From positions 17,783,607-17,847,606 of the forward strand of contig NC_092357.1 in assembly GCF_963676685.1 (NCBI RefSeq): 64,000 nucleotides of DNA, in the 5' to 3' direction. Origin of the DNA: Mytilus edulis. Taxonomy: Eukaryota; Mollusca; Bivalvia; Mytilida; Mytilidae. A program made the position numbers and the translations under genes. Of this stretch, positions 23,316 to 34,325 are shown in pieces. Numbering within the stretch: the stretch's first letter is position 1; each line of letters begins with the position of its first letter. The notes under the pieces are model-generated. The model saw only the letters and a program-made list of their open reading frames with translations. It did not search any database and had not been told where the DNA came from.

Positions 23316-24445
23316 ATGAAAATTGTTATCTCCACTGTCGCCATCTTGGTTTGCCTTTGTGGCATGAAGGGAATTCTTGCCGACGATTATTATAGCGGAA
23401 GTTACGGTGGAATCGGAGGAGGATATGGCCAAAGCTTAGGAAATGGTGGATACGGTCAAAGCTATGAAAATGTCGGATACAGTAGTTATGGAGGCAGTGG
23501 ATACGGCAGTAGCTACGGAAATGGCGGATACGGTCAAAGCTACGGAAATGTAAGACACTTGGGAGGTTACTCCGGTTATGGTGGATCTGCAAAGGGATAT
23601 TCTAGTTATGGAAATGAAGGTCACCACGGATATGGCAAAAAGGGAGGATACGTCGACGAAACAATCCATTATTTACCTCAACCAATTCCAGCTATCGCCC
23701 CTTCCGCTATGCTAGGAGGCGGAATAGGAGGTGGTATTGGTGGCGGTCTCGGAGGTGGTATTGGTGGTGATGGATTATCGTCAATCCGTAAGTTGATTTC
23801 TATCTTTTCTTGTCAATCAATTAAACAAACAAAAAAATACATATATGCCTATACCCTTATACGCTAAAACAGAATTTGAATACACATATATTTCATACCT
23901 TACAATTCGGATGAGTTTCGAACATTGTTGATAACTTTTATGCCATTTGATATCTGATCCAGATTCGTTTCTTAGGTAATTTGAGAATGATATATTCCTT
24001 AATTTATATACAAAAAAAATCAAATTGTTTAAAAATTAAAGAATCGCTTTTCATACATTTGGAAATTTTTCTTTTAGATATTCATATTTAATACAAGGAA
24101 ACCAAGAAAGTTGAACTACTTGTATAGAAATACATATTTTTACCCAATCATTCAAATTTCGCCGTACATTTTGCAGCATATAAGTATTATATAGTTTGTC
24201 AGCTCCCCTGTTTTAAATTGAGACAGAGAAGCGCCAATGTACCTAAAAAGTAATATACCTTCTCATTCTATAAAATATCAACGTAGGTATAATATAATAA
24301 TTATGCTAATCTGTATAAATCTATTTACCGATTCGCTGTGTTGGGGTTGCTGTCTCATTGACGTATATTGTATTTTCTTTTATTCATTTCAGTTCCACTT
24401 CTTTTATTGGTACCAATCTTGTTCAATAACAACAACAACAATTAA
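23316..24445 (+). CDS. Secreted Gly/Tyr-rich repeat protein, gene 2
   Basis: Coding exons 23,316-23,787 and 24,393-24,445 predict 174 residues, the same length as gene 1. The signal peptide ([22 protein letters not shown]) is followed by [10 protein letters not shown] and G/Y/S repeats, then [18 protein letters not shown], the [12 protein letters not shown] block and a tail [17 protein letters not shown] from exon 2. It differs from gene 1 by scattered substitutions (for example GQSLGNGG and [11 protein letters not shown]) without any frameshift. The donor GTAAGT and acceptor TTCATTTCAG match genes 1 and 3. If the intron is retained, the protein would instead end in [10 protein letters not shown] and run on for 16 further residues. 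A secreted structural role is inferred from composition; no named family member is claimed. Confidence 0.85.
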
Positions 24446-25205
24446 ACAGCTTTAACATCATTATGGTAAGTGTATTCTACTTTTCAATATGTACATACAT
24501 CAAGAATAAAAAAAAAATACAAGACAGATTCCAAATTGAAAATCAAAACTCATAATGAAGCAATATTTTTTTTGGTATCACAACCTCGAATATTTTCCTT
24601 GATTTTGTTTTTGCTTTCCCTTGATACCTGGAATGGCCCATGTGCCTGTTGACGATTAATCAAGAAGAGTTTTTCTTACACACACACACATACGCATAGA
24701 TCTAGAGGATGAATGATACAGACACTTTAAAATGTGAACTAAAAAAGATTTCATAAATTCCATGGAATCGGATATGCCAAAGTTTAAATTTAGTACGTGT
24801 TTTCTCGACACAAATTACCCGTGACGCTCCAATAAAAAGGGAAAAAAAGTAATATTGATATTTGCAATACACGTATGTCTTTTCGAAGCTTAATATTTTT
24901 ACTGTTAAAATATTTAAGAGAGCAATAACACGGTTGATTCGATTTTGGTACCATTTCATGATCTTTGAGATCAGATTCATTCAAGAAAGTAAAACGTGTG
25001 CCAAATAAGCCGTCGATGTCTTCAGCCTGCATTATATTGGAAAATAGAAAGTCTTCTATATCTTGTCTGTAACTTTTAAATTTTCATTTCAGAATTTCAA
25101 ACCATATTTTAGAGAGAAGAGAGATAATACCTGAATCATCGTGTGAATGCAGTGAATGGAACAGTGTGATAAAGTTTACACGACAGTACCACAATGCAGA
25201 ATAAA
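24446..25205 (+). other. Gene 2 3' UTR with UTR intron
   Basis: The exon with the stop ends at 24,465 (GTAAGT donor). The 3' UTR exon starts at 25,093 after TTTCATTTCAG. AATAAA is at 25,200-25,205. Positions correspond to genes 1 and 3. Confidence 0.6.
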
Positions 25206-25959
25206 TGTGAAGAGATTGCATTGTAATATGTTGATTGTAATAAGAATAGATTCCATTGTAATCTATTGATTGTTAATTTATATTTGTTATTAAAAACAAT
25301 ACTTGTATTATGTGGACATTGTTTATCATAATGATCCAACATACAAATGAAATATACAAACTGTTTCAATTTTTAAAACTTCTTGTCGTCTGAATAAAAC
25401 CCAGCGTGGACGCACAACTTTCATTGGCCTTTTCACACCAGTTTTTAAATTTATGTAAGCTAACTTATAATTTACAAAAGCCTGAAGAATCGTTATTAAC
25501 TATTTGTAATTGTTCCTGTGATCATGCTCTCTATATTTGTTGGTGAAGAGTTCCGATTTTTTTTTTCTATAAAGTTATATTCATGAAAACATTATAAGAA
25601 CCCTTATACATGTATAGTCTGTCATATTATGCCGATGACGTGTTTTGCATAATTTTATATTATTAGCTAAGCCGTTGATTTGTGTCCTAAGATCTTGGAA
25701 GCTACACATATTACATCTGACCCTTGTAGATTTTGCTTGATAAGCGACTGGTATGGCCATGTATCAGCGTTTTCATACAGCACAAATAATGTAATTTTGC
25801 ATTTTTATTTTTACTCAACTTCTCGACGTGTGATATGCCTTTGATCGTCAGTAAAACAAATCAGGATTTGATGGTTCATAAGTCTATGTATTCTTTTTAA
25901 ATGAAATTGTTAGCAATTCTAAAATTCGGATGATTCCAGCACGTAAAATTAAAAGCGGA

Positions 25960-26290
25960 TAAGCTGTGAATATCATTTCACCAAATTTACTCTAATTCTC
26001 ATATTAGATTCATAACACATTAAAACGTTCATCCAAATTACAATAAGTCTGAAATAAAATCTAACAATGCATGTACTCGATAATATTCATCAGATTTTCT
26101 TGTGCATTTAAATCTATCTGCCATCTAATGAACAATTGAGAAGATTTCCGCTGACGTTAACCTACTCCGACATAAACATAAATATCAATATAGATCGATA
26201 GCAACCTCTAGCAATTGGACAGATTTCTATGTCCGATTGATTTCAGGTTTAAACATTAAGTTAATTATCGTTTATACCTGTAAAAGGGCG
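25960..26290. repeat. Flank block inverted relative to copy 1
   Basis: TTACAATAAGTCTGAAATAA and TACTCGATAATATTCATC read here on the plus strand, as at 53,265-53,330, but on the minus strand at 17,140-17,615. An inversion therefore occurred in one lineage. Confidence 0.7.
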
Positions 26291-26824
26291 TCTTCATTTA
26301 AATTGATAGAATTTTTTGATAACTTGTCAAAATGAAGTTTTTATCATGCTTTTTTCAAAAATGTATTAAAAAGTATGGTTCACCGGACTTTTTTTCACGC
26401 TACAGGTTGTGCAAAATTGTCAGATTTTATATAGATTATGCATGGAAAATTAAATTTTGTGTGATAAAAAGAAAACGTTCTATCAGAGCTTTAAGATCAA
26501 ATGTGAAAATATTGCTCTTATAACATGCTTTCAGATAACTTATTTTCTTGCTACATATCAAAAGAGGTAAATTCATAACACTTTCTATAATAAATATTAC
26601 TTTATCTGAGTTATCTCCCCTTATTTGGCAAAGTCGAAAAAAAATTAAGTAAACACAAACAAGGTGTTTTTGAGAAATTACAGCTGTAACTATGATATAT
26701 CTATATCAAAAGTTTTTTACAAAAATTACATACAACTCTCAAAATTTGCACATTTTAACAAATATCTAGACCAAAGTTAGCTGCTTCTTTAAAATCTAAG
26801 ATGGAGAAAGACACCCAAGCCACC
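26283..26824. mobile_element. MITE, left end lost (copy 2)
   Basis: Orthologue of the complete element at 57,196-57,759. The right end GACACCCAAGCCACC followed by TTAA is intact; the left end is missing its first bases and begins GGGCGTCTTC. A 63-codon reading frame inside it is shifted in the copy-3 element by an extra T, so it is not a gene. Confidence 0.65.
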
Positions 26825-26829
26825 TTAAA

Positions 26830-27726
26830 CATGTTAACCAATCTCTAGCTAATTGTATAGATAAAAGGTCACATTAATATGGATTCAATGAGGTCGAATT
26901 AGTCACTGGTAAGTGAATAATTAATCAGCGATGTTTCTTTGCTAACTTTGAGAAACAGGAATCAAATTGTCTGCTAAAAGCGAATTATTATTTCACTATT
27001 TCATTTTTATTAGTGATTGAACAAAACTAAATCATATCTATGTAAGCAAACGGTTTTGGATTTTTTTTTAAATTGTAGAGTACATCTAAAATACACACAG
27101 TCTCTCCTCAGACGCTCTTCAAACATACAGTTGTGTGGGAACGTTTCTATCGATTAAGAAAATGTACATATGTAGGTTAGTTGTACGGTATTTGAATCGT
27201 TGTCTCATTTAAAATATCCTCATTTTCAATTTCAAAGTATTTTCCTAAGGAACAAATTATTGGAATGAACAAAATAAAAAGTAACAGATTTTTTCTTTCT
27301 GAATTATTAAGCATTTTGCAATTGATAGTTGCTGTTTGCTCTCATGTTTTGCTTTTACACTTAAGGTTATTAACCGTGTCAATCGTTCAAAAACTAGTTT
27401 GCCCCGCAACAATATGTAGGTGTTGGTCGCAATTAATGAGCCTGTAATATAGGAGTTTTCGTTGCTTGTTGTCTGAGTTATGTGTTTATCGTCAATAGTT
27501 CTACCCCATATCAGTATATGCCAGTTGCTTTCTTTCGTTTATATTGGTTCACACTTTATCATGCCATGAACTTGTATAGCTTACTATACAGTATGGAAGT
27601 TACTGCTTGTTGAAGACCGTATGAAAACTAACAGTTGCTTACATCCACGTACTTTGAAATTTAGTGAATATTTGTCTCATAATGATTTTCGAGTGTTCCA
27701 TAAAAACATAAACTAAATATAGTTTA
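26830..27726. other. Gene 2 downstream non-coding flank
   Basis: It aligns with 57,765-58,680 in copy 3, and its last part with 14,890-15,390 in copy 1. No reading frame is preserved between copies. It ends where the minus-strand pseudogene begins. Confidence 0.5.
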
Positions 27727-27955
27727 TTCATTTCTATGACTTGAATATCCCTTTCCATATCCTGAGTAACCTCCCAAGTGACCCCTGTTTCGATAGCTAC
27801 TACCGCAACCACTATTTCCATAGCAACTGTATCCACCATGTCCATAGCTTTGACCGTATCCACCATTACCGTAACATTGACCGTATCTGCCTCCGACTCC
27901 GCCGTAACTTCCGCCAAAATAATCGTCGAAAGAATTCCATTCATGCCACAAAGGA
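27727..27955 (-). pseudogene. Gly/Tyr-rich gene fragment (truncated, frameshifted)
   Basis: About 229 bases match the first exon of gene 3, from CCTTTGTGGCATGAA inside the signal peptide to the AATGAA after GKGYSS. The initiating ATG and the first half of the signal peptide are missing. A one-base deletion at TTCTTTCGACG (gene 3 has TTCTTGCCGACG) breaks the frame, and the linker, glycine block and splice donor are gone. Internal structure (no second GQSYGN block, GYGKGYS ending) is that of gene 3 rather than genes 1 and 2. It lies opposite to its neighbours, joined to a dispersed repeat at 27,957. Non-functional. Confidence 0.9.
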
Positions 27956-28689
27956 AAATAAAGGCAACAGTAGTATACCGCTGTTCAAAATTCATAAATC
28001 CATAGAGAGAAAAAAACTAAAACTGAGGGAAACGTTTCTTATATAAGAGAACTACGACACAACAGAGACACAACACCGACATGTAACACACATAAACGAA
28101 TTATAATGTAACAATGGCCATTTTCCTGACTTGGTACAGGGCATTTTATGAAAAAATGGTGGGTTGAATCTGGTTTTATGGCATGCCAAACCCCCCGCTT
28201 TAATGGCAGTGTTAATTATAACATTAAAATGACAACATTACACAAACCAAGATGGCGACGGTATATACAACAAATTAAATTCTAAAAAGAATTAGAACAA
28301 ATGAATTAATACTTATTTGGACCCATTTCTACCTAAGATAAAACAACAACGAATTGTATACGGAACTTGACTAAAAGTTAGCATGTAATAATAAATCATA
28401 TTTTACTTGTGAAAAAAAAGGTTAAAATTAGTGACAAAATCGGTGAACAATGTTTTCAATAGTTTTTCAATCTAAACTATGCAATATTATGAAAGTGTTA
28501 ATACATGCATATTGATGAGAATTATATCTTTTTATACTATACTCGCAAAAAGTATAATCACAAAAAATACTGAACTCCGAGGAAAATTAAAAAGGGAAAG
28601 TCATAAATCGAATGCTAAAACACATAATATGAATGGATAAATGTCATATTCCTGACTTGGTACATGCAAAATGGTTGATTAAACCTGGT

Positions 28690-28694
28690 TTAAA
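28690..28694 (+). repeat. Target-site duplication, left (TTAAA)
   Basis: TTAAA precedes the left terminus; TTAAA also follows the right terminus at 44,032-44,036. The unoccupied paralogue at about 19,680 has a single TTTAAA in CCTGGTTTAAAAGC. Confidence 0.75.
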
Positions 28695-29196
28695 CACGGT
28701 AGGTATAGTGTCCGGTTGGTATCGTGGTTTTTCGGGTGTGACCACTTTTTTCGAGCGAATATGAATAAAAATGTAAAGAAACAGACTTTCTTTCTAACAA
28801 GACTTGATATAGATGCTAGAGTTTAATATACAAAGTTATTTTATGTATGATAGTATTTGATATAGAAAGATATTACTTATCCGACATTTTTTTTCGTATA
28901 AAAAAGAGAAAATAAGCCTTAAAATGCTATAATTTCAAAATACGGAATAAAGCCATTTGTGTACACATAACACTGATAATGTTTACGGAAATGCAAACAT
29001 GGAATATATATATCCTGAGAAATACAAACACTTTACTAAAATTCTTGTTTTTGCAAAGAAAACAACATTTAAAGACTAAATTCATTTCTTAAAGTTCGAT
29101 TTTTCTCGAGTATCCGGACTTTTTCGAGTGTGTGCGATTTGTTTCGAGTGATTATACACATTTCCTATAGCTTAAAAAGCTATGTGTCAGTGTATT

Positions 29197-31211
29197 TAGT
29201 TATCAAAAGTACCAGGATTATAATTGTATACGCCAGACGCGCGTTTCGTCTACATAAGACTCATCAGTGACGCTCAGATCAAAATAGTTAAAAAGCCAAA
29301 TCAATACAAAGTTGAAGAGCATTGAGGATCCAAAATTCCAAAAAGTTGTGCCAAATATGGCTAAGGTAATCTACTCCTGGGGTAAGAAAATCCTTAGTTT
29401 TTCGAAAAATTCAAGGTTTTGTAAACAGAAAATTTATAAAAATGACCATATAATTGATATTCATGTCAACACCGAAGTGCTGACTACTGGGCTGGTGATA
29501 CCCTCGGGGACGAAACGTCCACCAGCAGTGGCATCGACCCAGTGGTGTAAATAGTTATCAAAAGTACCAGGATTATAATTGTATACGCCAGACGCGCGTT
29601 TCGTCTACATAAGACTCATCAGTGACGCTCAGATCAAAATAGTTAAAAAGCCAAATCAATACAAAGTTGAAGAGCATTGAGGATCCAAAATTCCAAAAAG
29701 TTGTGCCAAATATGGCTAAGGTAATCTACTCCTGGGGTAAGAAAATCCTTAGTTTTTCGAAAAATTCAAGGTTTTGTAAACAGAAAATTTATAAAAATGA
29801 CCATATAATTGATATTCATGTCAACACCGAAGTGCTGACTACTGGGCTGGTGATACCCTCGGGGACGAAACGTCCACCAGCAGTGGCATCGACCCAGTGG
29901 TGTAAATAGTTATCAAAAGTACCAGGATTATAATTGTATACGCCAGACGCGCGTTTCGTCTACATAAGACTCATCAGTGACGCTCAGATCAAAATAGTTA
30001 AAAAGCCAAATCAATACAAAGTTGAAGAGCATTGAGGATCCAAAATTCCAAAAAGTTGTGCCAAATATGGCTAAGGTAATCTACTCCTGGGGTAAGAAAA
30101 TCCTTAGTTTTTCGAAAAATTCAAGGTTTTGTAAACAGAAAATTTATAAAAATGACCATATAATTGATATTCATGTCAACACCGAAGTGCTGACTACTGG
30201 GCTGGTGATACCCTCGGGGACGAAACGTCCACCAGCAGTGGCATCGACCCAGTGGTGTAAATAGTTATCAAAAGTACCAGGATTATAATTGTATACGCCA
30301 GACGCGCGTTTCGTCTACATAAGACTCATCAGTGACGCTCAGATCAAAATAGTTAAAAAGCCAAATCAATACAAAGTTGAAGAGCATTGAGGATCCAAAA
30401 TTCCAAAAAGTTGTGCCAAATATGGCTCAGGTAATCTACTCCTGGGGTAAGAACATCCTTAGTTTTTCGAAAAATTCAAGGTTTTGTAAACAGAAAATTT
30501 ATAAAAATGACCATATAATTGATATTCATGTCAACACCGAAGTGCTGACTACTGGGCTGGTGATACCCTCGGGGACGAAACGTCCACCAGCAGTGGCATC
30601 GACCCAGTGGTGTAAATAGTTATCAAAAGTACCAGGATTATAATTGTATACGCCAGACGCGCGTTTCGTCTACATAAGACTCATCAGTGACGCTCAGATC
30701 AAAATAGTTAAAAAGCCAAATCAATACAAAGTTGAAGAGCATTGAGGATCCAAAATTCCAAAAAGTTGTGCCAAATATGGCTAAGGTAATCTACTCCTGG
30801 GGTAAGAAAATCCTTAGTTTTTCGAAAAATTCAAGGTTTTGTAAACAGAAAATTTATAAAAATGACCATATAATTGATATTCATGTCAACACCGAAGTGC
30901 TGACTACTGGGCTGGTGATACCCTCGGGGACGAAACGTCCACCAGCAGTGGCATCGACCCAGTGGTGTAAATAGTTATCAAAAGTACCAGGATTATAATT
31001 GTATACGCCAGACGCGCGTTTCGTCTACATAAGACTCATCAGTGACGCTCAGATCAAAATAGTTAAAAAGCCAAATCAATACAAAGTTGAAGAGCATTGA
31101 GGATCCAAAATTCCAAAAAGTTGTGCCAAATATGGCTAAGGTAATCTACTCCTGGGGTAAGAAAATCCTTAGTTTTTCGAAAAATTCAAGGTTTTGTAAA
31201 CAGAAAATTTA
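29197..31211 (+). repeat. 355-bp tandem array, five full units plus 240 bp
   Basis: Units start at 29,197, 29,552, 29,907, 30,262, 30,617 and 30,972; the last is cut at 31,211. Each starts TAGTTATCAAAAGTACCAGG, contains CGCCAGACGCGCGTTTCGTC and CATCAGTGACGCTCAGATC, and ends GACCCAGTGGTGTAAA. Four full units look identical; unit 4 has two substitutions (AAGG to CAGG; GAAAAT to GAACAT). Each unit holds an 80-codon frame (MKSIEDPKFQKVVPNM start, STQWCK end) opened by the repeat itself. Single diverged fragments occur at about 15,255, 18,270 and 19,140, so the unit derives from a dispersed element. Nearly zero divergence means a very recent expansion, or homogenisation. Confidence 0.95.
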
Positions 31212-31289
31212 CGTTTAAAAACAATAAAACAAAGGTTCAAATTAAGTACATTTCCAGGCATGAACCGATGCATTTGTCAGTTTGATAAT

Positions 31290-31508
31290 AATGTTCTAGC
31301 ACTTGTTAAAAACATTCGTCCATTTGTGTATATATATATACAACATGTACAACTCGTCTAAACATCAACCCAACAATGTTAGATCTGTAAATTTGCTTTC
31401 GCAAATTTTTTGTTCTTCCCTCGCCGGGATTCGAACCTATGCTACTGAGATATCATGACACCAAATCGCCTGCACTGTAGCCGTCCCGCTAGACCACACG
31501 ACCACCTG
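31290..31508 (-). mobile_element. tRNA-derived SINE
   Basis: The minus strand reads with a Pol III A box TGGTCTAGCGGG (31,485-31,496) and a perfect B box GGTTCGAATCC (31,427-31,437), followed by CGGCGAGGGAAGAAC. A small hairpin AAATTTGCTTTCGCAAATTT lies near 31,389-31,408, and a conserved-looking body (ATCTAACATTGTTGGG) follows. The end lies near an AT microsatellite. This fits molluscan tRNA-derived SINEs (V-SINE or Deu types are possible); the exact family is not assigned. Confidence 0.7.
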
Positions 31509-31509
31509 G

Positions 31510-32390
31510 GCTTCACAATAATAAAGCTTTCGGTGGCCGTGTGTTACCTTTGCTCGTCAGTTTTAATCTAGCGTCGAAGTACAGTACATGATATATAAGG
31601 CATGGAGATGTTATTGTTACAGATCAGCTATATATAGTTGTTTGTCATATCTTATAACTCACATGTGTAGTATATACCCGTCAACAATATCATGTAAGCA
31701 TAGAACATTTGGATCGAGACGTACATGCAGATAGTTTAAGCTATTCATTTCATTGTTGATTATGTATAAATTCTAATTCAACTGTTTTTTGTCAATTAGA
31801 ATAGAAATGGGCGGATTAAGTGTGTCTGTGTTTGTTTTTCTTTCCATTTTTTCTTGATGGATTTTTTTGTCTTGGGGCGGGGGCAGGCTTCCATTAGTAG
31901 AATGTGTTTTATTATATAACATTTTTTTTTATTCTTCTTTGCTATCCAGTACTAAGGTTTCTTACTCCGTTTTTTAATAAACAGCTGCGGCATGGTCGCA
32001 TAATACACCTGCCATGTATTCAAATGTCATTTCTCTTATGCATGGTTGTGCCTTATTATCTATTTCTTGCACGAAAAGACATTTCTCGTACCACACTACA
32101 AGGAGTTTGATATGAAAAGGCCTGGTTCGTAAATCTGCGTTAATTTGATCTGCTTATGCATCGTCATAAGACGATATTACGTCATTTCCACTGGCTATGC
32201 GTTAGGTCATTGATGACCTTCAACGATACACATTTCGTGTGCAAAATACCAGAACAACGATTCGCTGAATTTTTAATTTAACTCAATGAGAGTGTTGACA
32301 ATATTACGACATCTAGGTTTAATAACTTTTGAGAATAGAATATCACTTATTATCTTACCTCCTATACATTTCTAGGAATATGATTGGTTA
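31510..32390. other. Non-coding stretch inside the 15.3-kb element
   Basis: No homologue of any other part of the window was noticed and no gene is supported. A 68-codon frame at 31,904-32,110 has a hydrophobic start but no context. Confidence 0.4.
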
Positions 32391-32394
32391 AAAG

Positions 32395-32560
32395 CGTCTG
32401 CGTGGAGACCGTGTATATTTCAAATTAGGTTAGTAGGGAGGCGGGGCTTATTTCATACACAGTTAACAGTGGTGTTACGTCCCTTTATTTTCCATATTAG
32501 GTAAGAAGGGAGGCGGGGCTTATTTCATACATGGTTAGTAGGTGTGTTACGTCCCTTTAT
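32395..32560 (+). repeat. Two tandem diverged units of about 80 bases
   Basis: AGGGAGGCGGGGCTTATTTC, then ATACA and a TGTTACGTCCCTTTAT ending, occurs twice in a row (about 32,431-32,485 and 32,505-32,560). Confidence 0.7.
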
Positions 32561-32795
32561 AAAACAAAACGGTACTAAAAAAAGGTTTCAACAGACGAAG
32601 AAATTGATGATTATTTAGATGGAAAAATATTCAAAAAACACATTTAAACCTTACACGTTGTTATTGTTGGCATCTGTTTTTGTAGGATCAATGAAAGTAG
32701 TTTCTTAATACTAACAACAATATTGAAGACTTGCTAATCTAGTTCACTAGTCTAAATTTCACACGTTAGGGTAGTCGGTAAGGTAAAATCGTTAG

Positions 32796-32898
32796 ATAGT
32801 GTGCTAGTGACGTAATACAGTATATATGGGGATTCGTCTAATCCTAATGTGTAATTTACTGACCCCATATATACCGTATTAGGTCACTATCACACTAT
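32796..32898. repeat. Hairpin (MITE-like)
   Basis: ATAGTGTGCTAGTGACGTAA with TACAGTATATATGGGG on the left pairs with CCCCATATATACCGTATTAG and GTCACTATCACACTAT on the right. Loop of about 30 bases. Confidence 0.75.
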
Positions 32899-32924
32899 GT
32901 AACTAATAGTACATTTAGATCAAC

Positions 32925-33200
32925 TGGCCCAAAAGGGTCAAGTGAGATTTCCTCACAAACTTGGTGTTCGTCGTTGTATGTCGTCGTCGTCCGTTAACTT
33001 TCACAAATATCTCCCCCTCTGAAACTACTTGGCCAAATTCATTAAAGATAGAATTTTCAGTAAAGTAAGATTTACAAACAAGTCCACATCACCAAAACAG
33101 AGACTGTGTCATGAATTCTATTCTTGTCTTTAATGTTGAAGAGTGTCCTTTGTTTAAAATGCACTACGGAAAATAGACTAAGTTGAGTGACACAGGCTCT
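32925..33200 (+). repeat. Dispersed repeat fragment
   Basis: Contains GGTCAAGTGAGATTTCCTCA and a GTCGTCGTCGTCC stretch typical of dispersed bivalve repeats, and ends near GAGTGACACAGGCTC, the core also seen at about 215 and 1,255. Non-coding. Confidence 0.4.
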
Positions 33201-33536
33201 ATATTTACTCTAATTTGTTTAATAAAATCCCATAACTCAGCCCGTAAAATCTAAAATTTATGAAATTCGAAAGGGATGACACCACAGATAATTCACCAAA
33301 GTTTCATGTAAATCGGTTACAGCGTTTTTGAGTTTTGTCCGACATGCTGACAATGGACGTATGAATAACGGAGTACTCCATGCTCCATGATTCAAACGAA
33401 AATGTTTACATGCTTTTACTTTGACAACAAAAGTACCATGAAATGAAGTTGAAAAGATTATGATTCCCCTTTACTACGTTCTAAAGACCTTTAAAAGGAT
33501 CCATTAATTTCTAATTTAATACTGGATAGTTGTCAC

Positions 33537-34325
33537 TAGTAACCCGAATTTAACTTGAACGGACAAAAACGTGTTAACGCTATTTAAATGAGATTGATCG
33601 TTTATTGATAAAGATTGACAAAAATTAAAAATTATATTTAATTCATATCAATTCATATCAATTCATTTTAACGCCAGTCAAATAGATTTCTCTGCGGTGA
33701 ATCAATTGAAATCAAGTTGCTGGTTAGTTGCGTTAAACTAATAGGCCACGCCCCCGTTAAACTATTTCAAACATCCATTAATTCGTTTTAAACATGGATG
33801 AGACCCGAGCTTTTTACAGGTAAATCACCCAAGCAAAACGACCTCGATGTATCTATCGTTTTTTGTTTCAAACTTTAAATGCGTAGTCTTATTAAGTCAC
33901 ATGCTCCACAATTTAATTAAACGAACGTATAATACACGTGACATTTTCATATATAAGGCATTTAAATAAAAACATTAAAATATATATGCACGCGTGGTTT
34001 AAAAATGTCAAACTAGGGAATCTGTTGAAAATAAAATAGTTAGATGGATAACATAAATTTAATTTGCTCAAATGCACTAGATCTTTAGCGCACATATATA
34101 TGTGCGTTTCAAAAATTACTGAATGCTATGAAACCTCATGGCATGTAAGTAACATGTGGTCCTTTGCAACTATTTACGAAACTTTATGTATTCCTGTATG
34201 TTTACCGTTTCTCTTTTCTCTTTTTATGTTTACTATATTGTACTCGTAAATCAAATGTAGACATGGAAACTTCACAGCAATTATTTATTGTGTACATAAT
34301 TTAAATCGATGTATCTTATATTTCC
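33537..34325 (+). repeat. Left arm of an internal long inverted repeat
   Basis: Begins TAGTAACCCGAATTTAACTT. It matches the reverse complement of 42,878-43,496 through landmarks AGGCCACGCCCCCGTTAAAC, GGATGAGACCCGAGCTTTTT and TTATTTATTGTGTACATAAT. It carries about 180 bases near 34,050-34,220 that the right arm lacks. Confidence 0.85.

Larger units (their letters stand above)
18595..27725 (+). repeat. Segmental duplication copy 2 (Gly/Tyr-rich gene 2)
   Basis: It matches copy 3 block by block: 18,595-19,140 with 27,957-28,240; 19,540-19,910 with 28,560-28,694 plus 44,037-44,280; 20,510-21,060 with 44,290-44,830 plus 47,330 onward; then the gene and its flanks. It is the reference unoccupied allele for four insertions in copy 3. 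Confidence 0.8.

Noticed and set aside
26332..26523. 63-codon basic frame in copy 2
   Set aside because: It lies inside a MITE and is frameshifted by an extra T in the orthologue at 57,250.
27639..27995. 118-codon minus-strand frame with Val/Thr/Met-rich sequence
   Set aside because: It is the wrong frame of the Gly/Tyr-rich pseudogene, opened by its one-base deletion.
29312..30974. Five identical 80-codon frames as a gene family
   Set aside because: They are units of a satellite array derived from a dispersed repeat. Conservation is at the DNA level, and the frame has no domain.
29197..31211. CRISPR array
   Set aside because: Directly adjacent identical 355-bp units without unique spacers, in a eukaryotic context.
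31412..31508. A genuine tRNA gene
   Set aside because: A and B boxes are present, but the spacing and stems do not give a clean cloverleaf and a SINE-like body follows.
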